DNA of 64,000 nucleotides from CAVREM01 sp963728825 (GCA_963728825.1 CAVSLA010000001.1:248001-312000); one strand, 5' to 3'. Shown: positions 51,609 through 62,610, numbered from the stretch's first letter. Notes: generated from the letters alone by a model not told the origin. Made by a program: numbers and translations.

Positions 51609-53530
51609 TGGATCGAGTAAATGCGCGCCGTCGCGTCCTCGTATTCGAGCTTCAGAATCCGTTCGAACCGCCGCAGCCTCTCCTCGACTGCCGCCCATTC
51701 ACCTGCCGGATACAGGTTCGTGTGCACCACGGCATAGTCGACGCCGAGTGCTCGTAAGCGCTCGATGCTCGTTTCGTCCGGGAACACCCGAAGCTCGCGA
51801 AACAGGTCGGCATGCAGCGGCGGCCGCAACCCGCTGTAGCCGTGCACCGTCTTCTGCCAGTGCGCCATCGAGTGCAGCATGAACATCGTCTGCCGGCGCT
51901 CTTCACCGCCTTCGTGGGCTGTCGGCACCGGCACTTCGACCACGGTGAACGGTCTGGGTCGGCCGTCGAGCCAGGCGTCCGCCTGCGGCGGCTGGACGCG
52001 GTACGGCGACGTCGCGAGCGGAATCGCCGCGAACTCCAGAACGAGCAGCGCACCGACAACCGCAGCAGCCACCGTCCGTGTGCGTGCCGTCCATCGCAGG
52101 GTCACCCGCTCGAAACCGTAGCTGGCGAGCACGGCCAGACACAGGATGCCGAGCAACGTGAAGCGCGACGCCACCCGGATGAAGTTCAGCCCTGGAAGCC
52201 AGTACACCGCGCGCCACAAGCCGATCGGCGGTCCGGCGGAGAGCCAGAGGGTCATCAGAAGCAGCACCGCGTAGAAGAGTCTGGGATCGGCGCGGTGACG
52301 TGTGCGCCACGCCATCGTGTGCGCTCTCCAGCGCCGGACTCGGCCGAGCGGATCCAATGGCACACGTCGAGTCAGCCAGGCGCGTGCCACGAGCGCCGCG
52401 ACGAGAAAGAAAGTCACGCGACCCACTTCGCGCACTGAAAAAATCGTCGCCGCGCCGATTCGCCAACGAATCGGACCGACGGCGAGGACGTAGATGCCGA
52501 CCACGATACCGATCACCGACATCAATTCCAGCGCGAGCGCCGCCCGCGTCCACACCGAGCCGTACCATGGCGTCGGCTGGCCGCGTGTCCGACGTGGCAG
52601 GAGAAACGCCGCAGCCGCCAGCATCAACGGCAGATAGCCAGGAAACAGATAGGCCCATGCCTCGTCGTTGATTGGCCGCTCGGTCGCCTGGGAAAGCACG
52701 AAGCGATGCACGTGGGTCGGCGACGCCAGGAAGCTCGACGCCGACACCGCCCACGTCGACGCGTCGGCGAGAGAGCGTTTCAGCTGCATCTCGCGCTGAA
52801 CGGCGAAATACGGCGCGGTGACGAGAACGGCCGGCAGCAGCGCGAGGCAGCCGATGAAACCGAGGTCCGAGAGCCGGCGACGGACACCCAGCGGCTCGCC
52901 AAGCGCGACACGATAGCCAATGAGCGCCAGGCTGGCGACGCCGAGAAAGACGGCGCCATGACCACTCGAAAGCGCCTGGAGCGAGAAGAACAGCGCCGCC
53001 AACCGCAAATCGCGCGGCCGCCCGGATTCCAGGTACGAGTGCAGGAATGCCAGCGCGAACGGCATCCACTGAATCAGGGTGAGGTGAAGCTGACCGAGGC
53101 GCAGAAATCGTGGAGGAGCAAACGCGAAGACCAGGCCGGCGAGGACCGCTGCCGGGCCGCTGAGGCCCAGCCGGCGCGCCAGCAGCCAGGTGCCGGCGCC
53201 GCAGAGTGCACACGAAGCGAGCGCCGCGACGTTCATGGCGAGGACAGGATTGCCGGTGAGCCACTGCACCGGCGCCGACAACAGCGCCCCGCCGATCAGA
53301 TTCTCCGAATAGGCGAGAGTGCGCCCCTGAGGGTAGTAGATGTTGGCGTCGAACATGGACAGCGGCTGCGTCAGGAAGGCGTGCGCATCCCACGCCAGTG
53401 TCCAGATGAACAGGTCCGTGTCGGGTGCCAGCGCCAGGACACGGCCGCCCGGGTCGAGGCTCAATGGATAGGCAAGCAGGAGGGTCAGCGCGCTGAAGGC
53501 AAGAAGTACTCTCCAGAACGCGCTCGGCAC
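51605..53530 (-). CDS. Polytopic membrane protein, GT-C glycosyltransferase-like
   Basis: 641 residues with about 11-12 membrane helices and a C-terminal soluble part. The first periplasmic loop has acidic residues (APDTDLFIWTLAWDAH) placed as in GT-C enzymes, and FAFAPPRFLRLGQLHLTL lies in a following loop. The C-terminal domain (RLRALGVDYAVVHTNLYP) is typical of uncharacterised bacterial GT-C-like proteins. It may move a sugar from a polyprenyl donor outside the membrane. No frameshift. Confidence 0.72.
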   Translation of the reverse strand: MPSAFWRVLLAFSALTLLLAYPLSLDPGGRVLALAPDTDLFIWTLAWDAHAFLTQPLSMFDANIYYPQGRTLAYSENLIGGALLSAPVQWLTGNPVLAMNVAALASCALCGAGTWLLARRLGLSGPAAVLAGLVFAFAPPRFLRLGQLHLTLIQWMPFALAFLHSYLESGRPRDLRLAALFFSLQALSSGHGAVFLGVASLALIGYRVALGEPLGVRRRLSDLGFIGCLALLPAVLVTAPYFAVQREMQLKRSLADASTWAVSASSFLASPTHVHRFVLSQATERPINDEAWAYLFPGYLPLMLAAAAFLLPRRTRGQPTPWYGSVWTRAALALELMSVIGIVVGIYVLAVGPIRWRIGAATIFSVREVGRVTFFLVAALVARAWLTRRVPLDPLGRVRRWRAHTMAWRTRHRADPRLFYAVLLLMTLWLSAGPPIGLWRAVYWLPGLNFIRVASRFTLLGILCLAVLASYGFERVTLRWTARTRTVAAAVVGALLVLEFAAIPLATSPYRVQPPQADAWLDGRPRPFTVVEVPVPTAHEGGEERRQTMFMLHSMAHWQKTVHGYSGLRPPLHADLFRELRVFPDETSIERLRALGVDYAVVHTNLYPAGEWAAVEERLRRFERILKLEYEDATARIYSIH

Positions 53531-53543
53531 GGGCAGGATTGTA

Positions 53544-53599
53544 CAGTCGTCAGTCGACAGTCGTCAGTCGACAGTCGGACTGGTGACTGATGACTGATC
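53544..53599. repeat. 7-nt repeat array with inverted half
   Basis: Five direct units (CAGTCGT, CAGTCGA, CAGTCGT, CAGTCGA, CAGTCGG) followed by three units in inverse orientation (ACTGGTG, ACTGATG, ACTGATC). The two halves can fold on each other. It fills the gap between the ABC ATPase stop and the start of the membrane gene. Confidence 0.93.
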
Positions 53600-54284
53600 A
53601 GGCGGCGCGCCTGACGTCGTTCTCGACCTGGCCGTCGCGGATGTGGATCGTCCGATACGCGTAGGCCGCGACGTCGGCTTCGTGGGTCACCAGCACGATG
53701 GTGTTGCCGCCCTTGTGCAGCCGTTCGAAGAGGCCCATGATTTCCAGGCCGGTCTTGGAATCCAGATTGCCGGTCGGCTCGTCGGCGAGCAGAATCGACG
53801 GATTGTTCACGAGCGCGCGGGCGATCGCGACGCGCTGCCGCTGACCGCCCGACAGCTCGTTCGGTCGATGGTGCATGCGCGACGTCAGCTCCACTTTCTC
53901 GAGCGCCCCTCGGGCACGTTCGTCGCGATCCTTCGACTGAACCCCCGCATACACCAGCGGCAACTCGACATTGCGCAGCGCCGTCGCCCGCGGCAACAGA
54001 TTGAAGGTCTGGAAGACAAATCCGATTTCTTCGTTGCGAATTCGCGCCAGCTCGTTGTCGTTCATCTGGCTCACCTGCTTGCCGTTCAGCAGATACGAGC
54101 CTTTGCTGGGCGTGTCGAGACAGCCGATCAGATTCATCAGCGTCGACTTGCCGGAGCCCGACGGCCCCATGATGGCGACATATTCGCCCCGCTCGATTTC
54201 AATCGTCACGCCCCGCAGCGCATGAATCTCTTCGCTGCCCATGACATAGGTTTTCCAGAGGTCGACGGTTTCAATCAGAGCCAT
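53598..54284 (-). CDS. LolD/MacB-type ABC transporter ATPase
   Basis: 228 residues. Walker A GPSGSGKS, VFQTFNLLPRATALRNVELP, signature LSGGQRQR, LLADEPTGNLDS and THEADVA. This class serves MacB/LolE/FtsX-like permeases in efflux or lipoprotein release; no such permease is in the window. ATG codons three and five residues upstream are alternative starts. It ends inside the 7-nt repeat array. Confidence 0.9.
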   Translation of the reverse strand: MALIETVDLWKTYVMGSEEIHALRGVTIEIERGEYVAIMGPSGSGKSTLMNLIGCLDTPSKGSYLLNGKQVSQMNDNELARIRNEEIGFVFQTFNLLPRATALRNVELPLVYAGVQSKDRDERARGALEKVELTSRMHHRPNELSGGQRQRVAIARALVNNPSILLADEPTGNLDSKTGLEIMGLFERLHKGGNTIVLVTHEADVAAYAYRTIHIRDGQVENDVRRAA

Positions 54285-54415
54285 GTATCCCATTGTCATA
54301 CGAGAAGCGGCTGAAAAGGTTCAGGAACCTCGGGTCAGCGCGATCCGCCGATCAGGCGGCGGAGTCGGCCCTGGGCGTCCCGGAGGAGCACCGAATTCTC
54401 TGAAATCTGAATGCG

Positions 54416-55672
54416 TCAGCTGGATCCCAGTGTCGTCAAGCGGCTGCGGACCCGGGCAGCAAGATCGGGGTGGCCGACCGTGCCGTAGCGCAGAAACGCC
54501 CGATAGTGAGTGACGGCTGTCGTCGTGTCGCCCGCCTCGTCCGCCACCACGGCAAGGTTGTAGTGCGAGCCTGCGTGGCCGGGATCCAGCGCAATGGCGC
54601 GGCGCAGGAGGTCGCGCGCCTCGGCAGCCCGCCCGGCGGTCTTCTGCACAATCGCCAGATTGACGAGCGATTCGAGGTTCCGCGGTTCGAGATCGAGCGC
54701 GACGCGAAGCTCGGCGGCTGCTTCATCGAGCCGTTTGGCGCGAAGGTGCGCCACACCGAGGTTGTTGTGCGCCTTGACGTAGCCGGGGTCGAGCGAGATG
54801 GCGCGGCGGAACTCGCGGATGGCCTCGTCGACGTCGCCGCGCTCCTGGTACAGGAGGCCAAGATTGTTGTGGACCTCGGCACTTGCATCGTTCTTCTCGA
54901 GCAGCGTGCGGTAGTGCGTGAGCGCATTGTTGAAATCGCCGACGCGGTGGAAATACAGCGCCAGCGCGAAGTGATCGGCCTGGGGCGGCACCGGCGTCGA
55001 AGCGGCTGTTGCGACCGGCGCCTCCGTCGTTCCTTCTGACTCGCCTCCGGGCGGCGGGCTTCCGCGGAGCGGCGGCGCGGACCGCTGCGCCGCCACTGGC
55101 AGCGCCGCGGCGACCGGTGCGGCTGCTGGCGGTGCGGCCGGTGGCGGCTTCGGCGTCGACAGCGCCGCAACGGAATCCGTCGCCAGCGGGGTTGTCCGCG
55201 GCGCGGGTGGCGCTGCGGGAGCAGTGCTCGGCGCGAATGCCGGTGGCAGCTCGGCTGACTTCGACGACGTCGTGGGCATCAGCGCTGTGCCGGAAGCGGT
55301 CGACGGTGGCGTCGCAGGCGCAGACGGTGGCATCGCAGAAGGCGGCGGCGCAGACACAGAAGGCGGCGTTGCAGGCAGAGAAGGAGCCGGTGCCGGCGCG
55401 CGCAACGCCGGCGGTGCAACGGTTCGTGCGGCTGCTTGTGTTGGCGGCCCCGCTTGACGGGACAACCAGTAGACTGGCAGGGCTACTGCCAGGAACCCGA
55501 CCGCGATCGCTCCCGCCCCTATCCCGAGCAGCCGCTGGCCGCTGAAGCCCCGGCGGCTCCGGCGAGGGTAGCCAAGCGACGTCGGCACACGATCAGTGCT
55601 CGCACCGCTCCCCTCATCCGAGTGCTGCTCCCCTTTCGAGCGGCGCCGAAGCGCGTCGAGAATGAGGCTCAC
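54416..55672 (-). CDS. GspB/MshN-like TPR protein
   Basis: About 418 residues from a GTG that overlaps the stop of the ATPase gene. The start SLILDALRRRSKGEQ is the usual opening of GspB/MshN-type proteins; next come one membrane helix (LLGIGAGAIAVGFLAVALPVYW), a ~170-residue Pro/Ala-rich spacer and about five TPR repeats (ALTHYRTLLEKNDASAEVHN onwards). The TPR part would lie in the periplasm. The uninterrupted frame joining it to the ATPase is an artefact of one extra base. Confidence 0.8.
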   Translation of the reverse strand: MSLILDALRRRSKGEQHSDEGSGASTDRVPTSLGYPRRSRRGFSGQRLLGIGAGAIAVGFLAVALPVYWLSRQAGPPTQAAARTVAPPALRAPAPAPSLPATPPSVSAPPPSAMPPSAPATPPSTASGTALMPTTSSKSAELPPAFAPSTAPAAPPAPRTTPLATDSVAALSTPKPPPAAPPAAAPVAAALPVAAQRSAPPLRGSPPPGGESEGTTEAPVATAASTPVPPQADHFALALYFHRVGDFNNALTHYRTLLEKNDASAEVHNNLGLLYQERGDVDEAIREFRRAISLDPGYVKAHNNLGVAHLRAKRLDEAAAELRVALDLEPRNLESLVNLAIVQKTAGRAAEARDLLRRAIALDPGHAGSHYNLAVVADEAGDTTTAVTHYRAFLRYGTVGHPDLAARVRSRLTTLGSS

Positions 55673-56980
55673 GGGCGGCGTCCTGCTCCTCTCGAAAGCA
55701 CGCGAGCCTCGAGGACCGGAGCCGCCGCCTTCAGGCGGGCGGCGTCCCACGACGCTGTCTCGTATTCGTGCTCCGAATACGTACCTGCCAGGTACTCGCC
55801 GCCATCGGCCTTCCCGGCCGAGGTCGACGCGTTCGTAATACACCTGATGACCCGATGCCTCGAGCCAGGCAGTCAGTTGACGAATCGCCGGTTCCGAGTT
55901 CACCTCGTCTGGATACGATTCGACCAGGACCGTCACGGCTGCATCCGCGGGAAGTTGCCGATCCGAATGCAGAGTGGCGCCCGGTGGCGCCGCTTCGGCT
56001 GCGCTCGCCTGAACCGTTTCGAAAGCGAACTGCTGATAGAGGAATGCCGTCAACGCCACGGCCGACGCCGATGCGGCCAGCATGACGGACGCGGCCGCCA
56101 GCAGCGAGGCGCGGCGGCCAAGCCAGGCGAACCGGGGCACCAAAGACGGGGCGATGTCGAGGTTCTTCGCGGCGTGTCGCACCATGTCGGGTGTGATCCT
56201 TCCTGCCTGCAGCGAAAATCCGGCGAGCAGCGCTCGATCGCAGATCAGATTGATGAGTCGCGGAATGCCACCGGACAGCTTGTGCACCAGAGCGAGCGCT
56301 TTCGAGCTGAAGGCCACCGAGCCGGCGCCGCCGGCAATCGTCAGACGGTGGCGGACGTAGGCAGCGGCCGCCTCAGAGTCGAGCGGCTTCAGCTGATAGC
56401 GGATGGAGATCCGCTGATCGAGCTGACGCAGATCCGGAGAGCGCAGCAGGTCATGCAGGTTCAGCTGCCCGACCAGGATGATCTGCAGCAGCTTCTCCTT
56501 GTTGGTCTCGAGATTGGAGAGAATCCGAATCTGCTCGAGCACCTGCCGCGGCAGATTCTGCGCCTCGTCGATGATCAGGACGGCGCTGGCGTTGAGCGGA
56601 ATCAATCCGAGCAGAAAATCGTAGAGGGTGTCGATCAGCTCCTGCTTCGACACGCCGGCCAGCCGGCCCGCCTTGACATCCGCGCGCGAAATCACGCCGA
56701 AGTCCTGGAGAATCCGCTTCAGCAGGTCCTCTTCCGTCAGAAAGGGATTGAGGATCAGCGCCGTGAACGTCGTGCGGTTGATCTGTTCGAGCAGGGCGCG
56801 GCACACAGTCGTCTTGCCGGTGCCGATGTCGCCGGTGACGACGACGAAGCCCTCACGCCGCTGAATCGCGTACTGCAGCAGCTCGAAGGCATTGGCGTGT
56901 GACTGGCTCCGGAATAAGTACTTCGGATCCGGCGTCAGGTTGAACGGCTTCTCGGTGAACCCGTAGTAGTGCTCGTACAT
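55669..56980 (-). CDS. ExeA/MshM-like secretion ATPase with SPOR-like domain (one frameshift)
   Basis: About 436 residues. AAA ATPase opening MYEHYYGFTEKPFNLTPDP, Walker A GDIGTGKTT, Walker B VLIIDEAQN, then a membrane helix near residue 290 and a periplasmic SPOR-like domain. The SPOR domain is broken near 55820; skipping one G restores GEYLAGTYSEHEYE and a proper stop at 55669 overlapping the next GTG. Such ATPases work with secretins of pilus or type II systems. Its ATG overlaps the secretin stop (TGATG). Confidence 0.85.
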
Positions 56981-58245
56981 CACAGCGCTCCGAGCGGGCT
57001 CAGAATCTTCGGAGTGAGCATGATCACGAGCTCGATCCGCTTGCGGGTCACCACCGTCGTCCGACCGAACCAGCCGCCGCGGATGCCGCCGCTCTGACGC
57101 TCCCGTGTTTCCCGCTGCCGTGTGAAACCGCCGAGCACGAGCGTCTCGCCATTCCCGACGCGGGCGAGCGTATCGGTCTCGCGGATCGTCGTAACGGCCG
57201 GGGCGTTGCGGACATCGGCGTCCTGCAGCGTCACGATCGGGCTGAGACTCAGCGTGATGACGCCCTCACTGGCAATCTGCGGGGTCACTTCGAGCGTCAC
57301 GCTGCCCAGGGCCGGCCGCTCGCCCGGTCTGGCGCCTGGCGCTTCGGCGCCGGCACGCACCAGCGCGGGTTCGTTGTTCAGCGCGACGACCGAAGGCGCG
57401 GCGAGGAACGACACGCGGCCTTGTGTCGCCAGTCCGGCCAGCAGCTGATTCACGTCGGCGACGCGCAATCCGATCATGTTGGGACGGGACGGCGTCACGC
57501 CGCCGCTTTCCGCACTCTGCGCCAGCAGGGCCCAGTCCAGCATCTGGGCCTCTGCGTCATTCAGTTCCACTTCGACGATTCGCACGTCAATCTGCACCTG
57601 ACGATGGACGCGGTCGTGCACGGTGTCGAGGTAGAGCGAGACGCGATCGAGACGCTCCGGGAAATCGGTCACCTGCAGCAGGCCGGCCTTCCGGTCGACG
57701 TTGAAGGTGGCGCGCTCGGAGAGCAGCATCCGGACGCCGCCGGCGATCTCGCCGAACACGTCGGTGGTGGTCGTTCCGGCGACGCTGGCGCTGCTGCCAC
57801 CGTTCGACGCTCCGCCCACGACCGTGCTTCCGGTCCGACCGGTGGCGATGTAATTGATGTCGAAGAGACGCGTTTCCGGCTCCCGCCGGCCGACCCGGAT
57901 GAACGCCCCATCGACCCGGTAATCGAGGCCGAGCGGCGGCAGGATGAGGGTCAGCGCCTGGCGCACGGTCACCTTCTTCAGCTGGCCGATGAAGGTGCCC
58001 TCGATTGTCGGATCGGGCACGATGCTCAAGGAAGTGCCGCGAACGAGCAGCAGCAGCAGGTCCTGGATGGGGACCGGCTGGGCAAACGTCAGGGTCAATG
58101 CGCGGTTATCCAGATCCGCGGCAAGCGCACGCTCGTCGAGCTGGGTCAGCGGCAACGGCGGCAGCTGACCGGGCGCGACCGTCTGGCCGCGAAGGGTGAC
58201 GCCAACCAGCGCCACCAGCAACGCGGCCGGGGGGAGATACCGCAC
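56980..58245 (-). CDS. Secretin-like protein (MshL/PilQ/GspD type)
   Basis: About 421 residues. Signal peptide (LPPAALLVALVGVTL), an STN-like domain (LTLTFAQPVPIQDLLLLLVR), then the secretin core with VQIDVRIVEVELND, VSFLAAPSVVALNNEPA, GSVTLEVTPQIASEG and GNGETLVLGGFTRQRE, ending ELVIMLTPKIL. It forms the outer-membrane pore. I prefer the GTG at 58245 because the ATG at 58290 lies within a hairpin. With the next two genes it copies the mshL-mshM-mshN order of MSHA pilus clusters. Confidence 0.85.
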   Translation of the reverse strand: MRYLPPAALLVALVGVTLRGQTVAPGQLPPLPLTQLDERALAADLDNRALTLTFAQPVPIQDLLLLLVRGTSLSIVPDPTIEGTFIGQLKKVTVRQALTLILPPLGLDYRVDGAFIRVGRREPETRLFDINYIATGRTGSTVVGGASNGGSSASVAGTTTTDVFGEIAGGVRMLLSERATFNVDRKAGLLQVTDFPERLDRVSLYLDTVHDRVHRQVQIDVRIVEVELNDAEAQMLDWALLAQSAESGGVTPSRPNMIGLRVADVNQLLAGLATQGRVSFLAAPSVVALNNEPALVRAGAEAPGARPGERPALGSVTLEVTPQIASEGVITLSLSPIVTLQDADVRNAPAVTTIRETDTLARVGNGETLVLGGFTRQRETRERQSGGIRGGWFGRTTVVTRKRIELVIMLTPKILSPLGAL

Positions 58246-58267
58246 GTCCCTGTATTTCGGACGGTGA

Positions 58268-58287
58268 TGCCCCGTGCGATAGCGGGG
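58268..58287. terminator. Hairpin before the secretin gene
   Basis: GCCCCG-N8-CGGGGC palindrome located between the small membrane gene and the secretin. No T run follows, so it may be a weak terminator or an mRNA stabiliser. It overlaps the first codons of the longer secretin reading. Confidence 0.45.
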
Positions 58288-58300
58288 CAAGCTGTGCAGC

Positions 58301-58326
58301 GCGTCGGGACTCCCGACTCCCGACTA
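58301..58326. repeat. Short 7-nt repeat (GACTCCC)
   Basis: GACTCCC, GACTCCC, GACTA preceded by a related GCGTCGG. It lies at the stop of the small membrane gene. A short relative in layout of the longer 7-nt arrays at 43903, 53544 and 62404. Confidence 0.7.
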
Positions 58327-58327
58327 T

Positions 58328-58814
58328 TTATTGGATAGAGGGAACGTCGATGACCGGAGGCGCGGGGGGTGCGGGCCTGCGGAAGATCAGGGCGCCGAGC
58401 ACGCCGCCGAGCGTCGAGAACACCACACCAGCCATCAGCGCAAAGAAAAAGCCCAGGACCAGGCCGAAGGCGGTCCCCATCCCGGACGTCATCATCTCGC
58501 GGAACTCGGGGGGCAGATTGCCGCCGTCGATGACGCGTTCCATGAACGCCCGCTGCATCGGCGCCATCAGGATGGTGATCGGGATCGAGAGGATCAGGTT
58601 GACGAAGGCACCAATCACGCCGGCGATCAGACCGACCACGGCGCCGTCGCTCACCTGAATCGGCTTGGAGTCCTTGTCCTGGAGCAGATAGGCAGCGACG
58701 GCACCACCGCTCACCACCCACAGGCAGCAGCAGGTGTTGAACAGGTTGACGAACGGCAGCGCCGACAGCACGCCGCTGACCAGCCCGCCGATCAACGCCG
58801 GTTGCTGATATCTG

Positions 58815-58837
<23 letters not shown>
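58328..58837 (-). CDS. Small membrane protein of unknown function
   Basis: 169 residues with four likely membrane helices (LIGGLVSGVLSALPFVNLF, CLWVVSGGAVAAYLL, VVGLIAGVIGAFVNLILSI, LVLGFFFALMAGVVFSTLGG) and a Pro-rich C-terminal tail. Three adjacent cysteines sit in NTCCCLW. The start is a TTG overlapping the last 23 bp of the inositol-phosphate synthase gene, so it is translationally linked to it. Similar to unnamed DUF-type membrane proteins; no function assigned. Confidence 0.65.
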
Positions 58838-60128
<1,291 letters not shown>

Positions 60129-60154
60129 GAGGAAAAACTATATCATCACTGCCG

Positions 60155-60715
60155 ATGATTCCCCTGCGGCGCCGCCGCGACGATCCGTATCTGCTGGTCG
60201 TCGGCATGACCGGCGTCCGGATGGGCGATCGCGTTGCACAGATCGGCTGCGCGCACGGCGGCCGCCTCGCCGCCGTCGCGGCCAAGGTCGGTATCTCAGG
60301 GCGCGCCGTCGCGGTCATGCCCGACGAGGCCTCCGCCAGCCGCGCGCGCAAAGGGGTTGAGGACGCCGGCGTGCTGGTGGACATCAAGGTGGCACCGACG
60401 ACCAGGCTGCCGCTCGACGACGACGCATTCGACCTCGTGATCGTCGACGACACCGGCGGCCTGCTCGCGCCGATGCGCGCCGAGGACCGGGTCGGCACGA
60501 TCCGCGAGGCGCTGCGCATCCTCCGGTCCGGGGGGCGCGTCGTCGTCATTGGCGCGGGCGTGCGCGGCGGTCTGGGCGCGCTCTTCAGCCGCGGCGCTGG
60601 GGCGGCGCGGTTCGATGTCGCACCGTCACTCGAGGCCGACGGTTTCAAGCTGGTGAGGACGCTCGCCGAACGCGACGGTCTCATCTTTGTCGAGGGCGTA
60701 AAGCCGAAGGCCTAG
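60155..60715 (+). CDS. Class I SAM-dependent methyltransferase-like protein
   Basis: 186 residues. The SAM-binding loop is VAQIGCAHGGRLAAV, followed by FDLVIVDDTGGLL and an LRSGGRVVVIGAG strand, in the order of class I methyltransferases. The motif I glycine pattern (GCAHGG) is slightly unusual. Substrate unknown. Only 3 bp before hyi. Confidence 0.78.
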   Translation: MIPLRRRRDDPYLLVVGMTGVRMGDRVAQIGCAHGGRLAAVAAKVGISGRAVAVMPDEASASRARKGVEDAGVLVDIKVAPTTRLPLDDDAFDLVIVDDTGGLLAPMRAEDRVGTIREALRILRSGGRVVVIGAGVRGGLGALFSRGAGAARFDVAPSLEADGFKLVRTLAERDGLIFVEGVKPKA

Positions 60716-60718
60716 CGC

Positions 60719-61483
60719 ATGCCGAAGTTTGCCGCCAACCTCACCATGCTGTTCAACGAGGTGCCGTTCCTCGATCGGTTTGCCGCGGCGCGGCGCGCCG
60801 GCTTCGCGGGGTGTCGAATATCTCTTTCCGTACGAGTTCGAGGCGCGTCAGCTGCGACAACGGCTCGACGAACACGGCCTGACACAGGTGCTGCACAACC
60901 TGCCCGCCGGAAACTGGAGCGCCGGCGAACGCGGAATCGCCTGCCATCCTGATCGCGTTCGCGAGTTCGATGAGGGTGTCGACCGTGCGATCGCGTACGC
61001 GACCGCCCTCGATTGCGGTCAGGTCAATTGCCTCGCGGGGATTGCCGCCGGCCGGCGTCGAGATCGGCCGGGCCCGCGACACGCTGGTTGCAAACCTGCG
61101 CCGCGCCGCGCCGCGCCTCCACGATGCGGGCATCCGGCTGCTCCTCGAACCGATCAACACGCGCGACATTCCCGGGTTCTTCGTCAACCGCACGGCCCAG
61201 GCGCTGGACATCATGGCCGACGTCGGTTCCGCGAATCTGTTCCTGCAGTACGACGTCTATCACATGCAGATCATGGAAGGCGATCTGGCGACGACCATTC
61301 AGCGCCACCTCGAGCGGATTGCCCACCTGCAGATTGCCGACAATCCCGGCCGGCACGAGCCGGGCACCGGCGAGATCAACTATCACTTCCTGTTCGAGTT
61401 CCTCGATCGGATCGGCTACGCGGGCTGGATCGGCTGCGAGTACAAGCCCGCCGCCACGACCGAAAGCGGGCTCGCCTGGTTAA
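60719..61483 (+). CDS. hyi: Hydroxypyruvate isomerase (three frameshifts)
   Basis: TIM-barrel isomerase interconverting hydroxypyruvate and tartronate semialdehyde, about 254 residues. Start PKFAANLTMLFNEVPFLDRF; then EYLFPYEFEARQLRQRL, LLLEPINTRDIPGFF (metal Glu), FLQYDVYHMQ and GRHEPGTGEINY. Breaks near 60810 and 61048 are each one extra base. A third extra T before TAA (61481) explains why the frame otherwise runs into the next gene. It pairs with the downstream reductase in glyoxylate metabolism. Confidence 0.88.
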
Positions 61484-61485
61484 CG

Positions 61486-61498
61486 GGGACTGTCCCCA
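61486..61498. repeat. Perfect palindrome GGGGACTGTCCCC
   Basis: A 6-bp inverted repeat around one T between hyi and garR. The same type of GGGGAC/GTCCCC palindrome occurs between genes in many bacteria. It may be a small transcript hairpin. Confidence 0.7.
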
Positions 61499-61512
61499 TG
61501 CAGAGGCTGACG

Positions 61513-62404
61513 ATGGCAGCGATCGGCTTTATCGGGCTCGGCATCATGGGGCGGCCGATGGCCCTCAACTTGATCAAAGGTGGCCACACGCTGTGGCTGC
61601 ACTCGAGCAGCGGCGCGCCGTCGGATCTGCTGCAGGCGGGCGGACAGCGCCTGCACGACACCCAGGGAGGCGGCCGGCAAGGCGGACGTCATCATCACGA
61701 TGGTGCCCGACACGCCGGATGTCGAGATGGTGCTTTTCGGGCGCGACGGTGTCACCGACGGGTTGACGCCTGGCAAAACCGTGGTCGACATGAGCTCGAT
61801 CTCGCCGATTGCGACCAAGACGTTCGCCAGGCGGATCAACGAACTGCAGTGCGATTACCTGGACGCGCCGGTGTCGGGTGGAGAAGTCGGAGCGAAGAAC
61901 GGCACGCTCAGCATCATGGTCGGCGGCAGCGAGGCGGCCTTTGCGAAGGTGCGTCCCATCTTCGAGCTGATGGGCAAGAACATCACGCTCATCGGCGCAA
62001 ACGGCGACGGGCAGACCTGCAAGGTCGCCAACCAGATCGTCGTCGCGCTGACGATTGAAGCCGTCGCGGAAGCGCTGCTGTTCGCCTCGAAGGCCGGCGC
62101 CGATCCGAGCCGCGTCCGCCAGGCGCTGATGGGCGGATTCGCCTCGTCACGCATCCTCGAAGTGCACGGCGAGCGGATGATCAACCGCACATTCGACCCG
62201 GGATTCCGGATCGAGCTGCATCAAAAAGATCTCAACATCGCACTGACCGGCGCACGCGCCCTTGGAGTCAGCCTCCCCAATACCGCGACCGCCCAGGAGC
62301 TCCTCAACGCCTGCGCCGCAGCCGGCGGCGCGAAATGGGATCACTCAGCGATGGTCCGCGCGCTCGAGAAACTCGCCAGCCACGAAGTCACGAAACGGGC
62401 TTAG
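61513..62404 (+). CDS. garR: 2-hydroxy-3-oxopropionate (tartronate semialdehyde) reductase (one frameshift)
   Basis: About 296 residues of the beta-hydroxyacid dehydrogenase family. The NAD(P) loop is GFIGLGIMGRPMALNL, substrate signature DAPVSGGEVGAKNGTL, catalytic Lys in GQTCKVANQ, and ELHQKDLNIAL. One extra base near 61665 breaks the frame. It acts after Hyi to make glycerate. The stop TAG is immediately followed by a 7-nt repeat array. Confidence 0.9.
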
Positions 62405-62452
62405 CACCCGGCACCCGGCACCCGGCACCCGGCACCCGGCACCCGGCACCCG
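62404..62452. repeat. Seven perfect tandem 7-nt repeats (GCACCCG)
   Basis: GCACCCG repeated exactly seven times without variation, starting at the last base of the garR stop codon. There is no spacer between units, so this is not a CRISPR array. Confidence 0.97.
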
Positions 62453-62465
62453 AAGGAGACACCGA

Positions 62466-62510
62466 ATGTCAGGCCCGGAGCACAGCCCGGCCGGACGCCG
62501 GTTCGACTGA
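62466..62510 (+). CDS. Possible 14-codon small ORF
   Basis: ATG TCA ... TGA encoding MSGPEHSPAGRRFD, with a strong AAGGAG site seven bases before the ATG. It lies between the repeat array and tonB. It could be a leader peptide, a remnant, or a gene start cut short by a sequence error; no similarity recognised. Confidence 0.3.
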   Translation: MSGPEHSPAGRRFD

Positions 62511-62610
62511 ATTGAGCTGTCAGCAAGGAATGGCCGAAAAAGCCGCATTCAAGCCGGGGGTCGACCGGGACCGATCGGCAAGCGTTTTGCCTCGTCGAAC
62601 CTACACATCC

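Noticed and set aside
54416..56980. A single fused ATPase-TPR protein
   Set aside because: Alternative frame gives a proper SPOR end and a GTGA junction with a classic GspB/MshN start, so the fusion is best explained by one extra base.
60970..62058. A fused hydroxypyruvate isomerase-reductase protein
   Set aside because: The join passes through a palindrome and an alternative stop (TAA at 61481) after GLAW; both partners have normal lengths when separated.
62404..62452. CRISPR array
   Set aside because: Units are 7 nt and contiguous; there are no spacers and no cas genes in the window.
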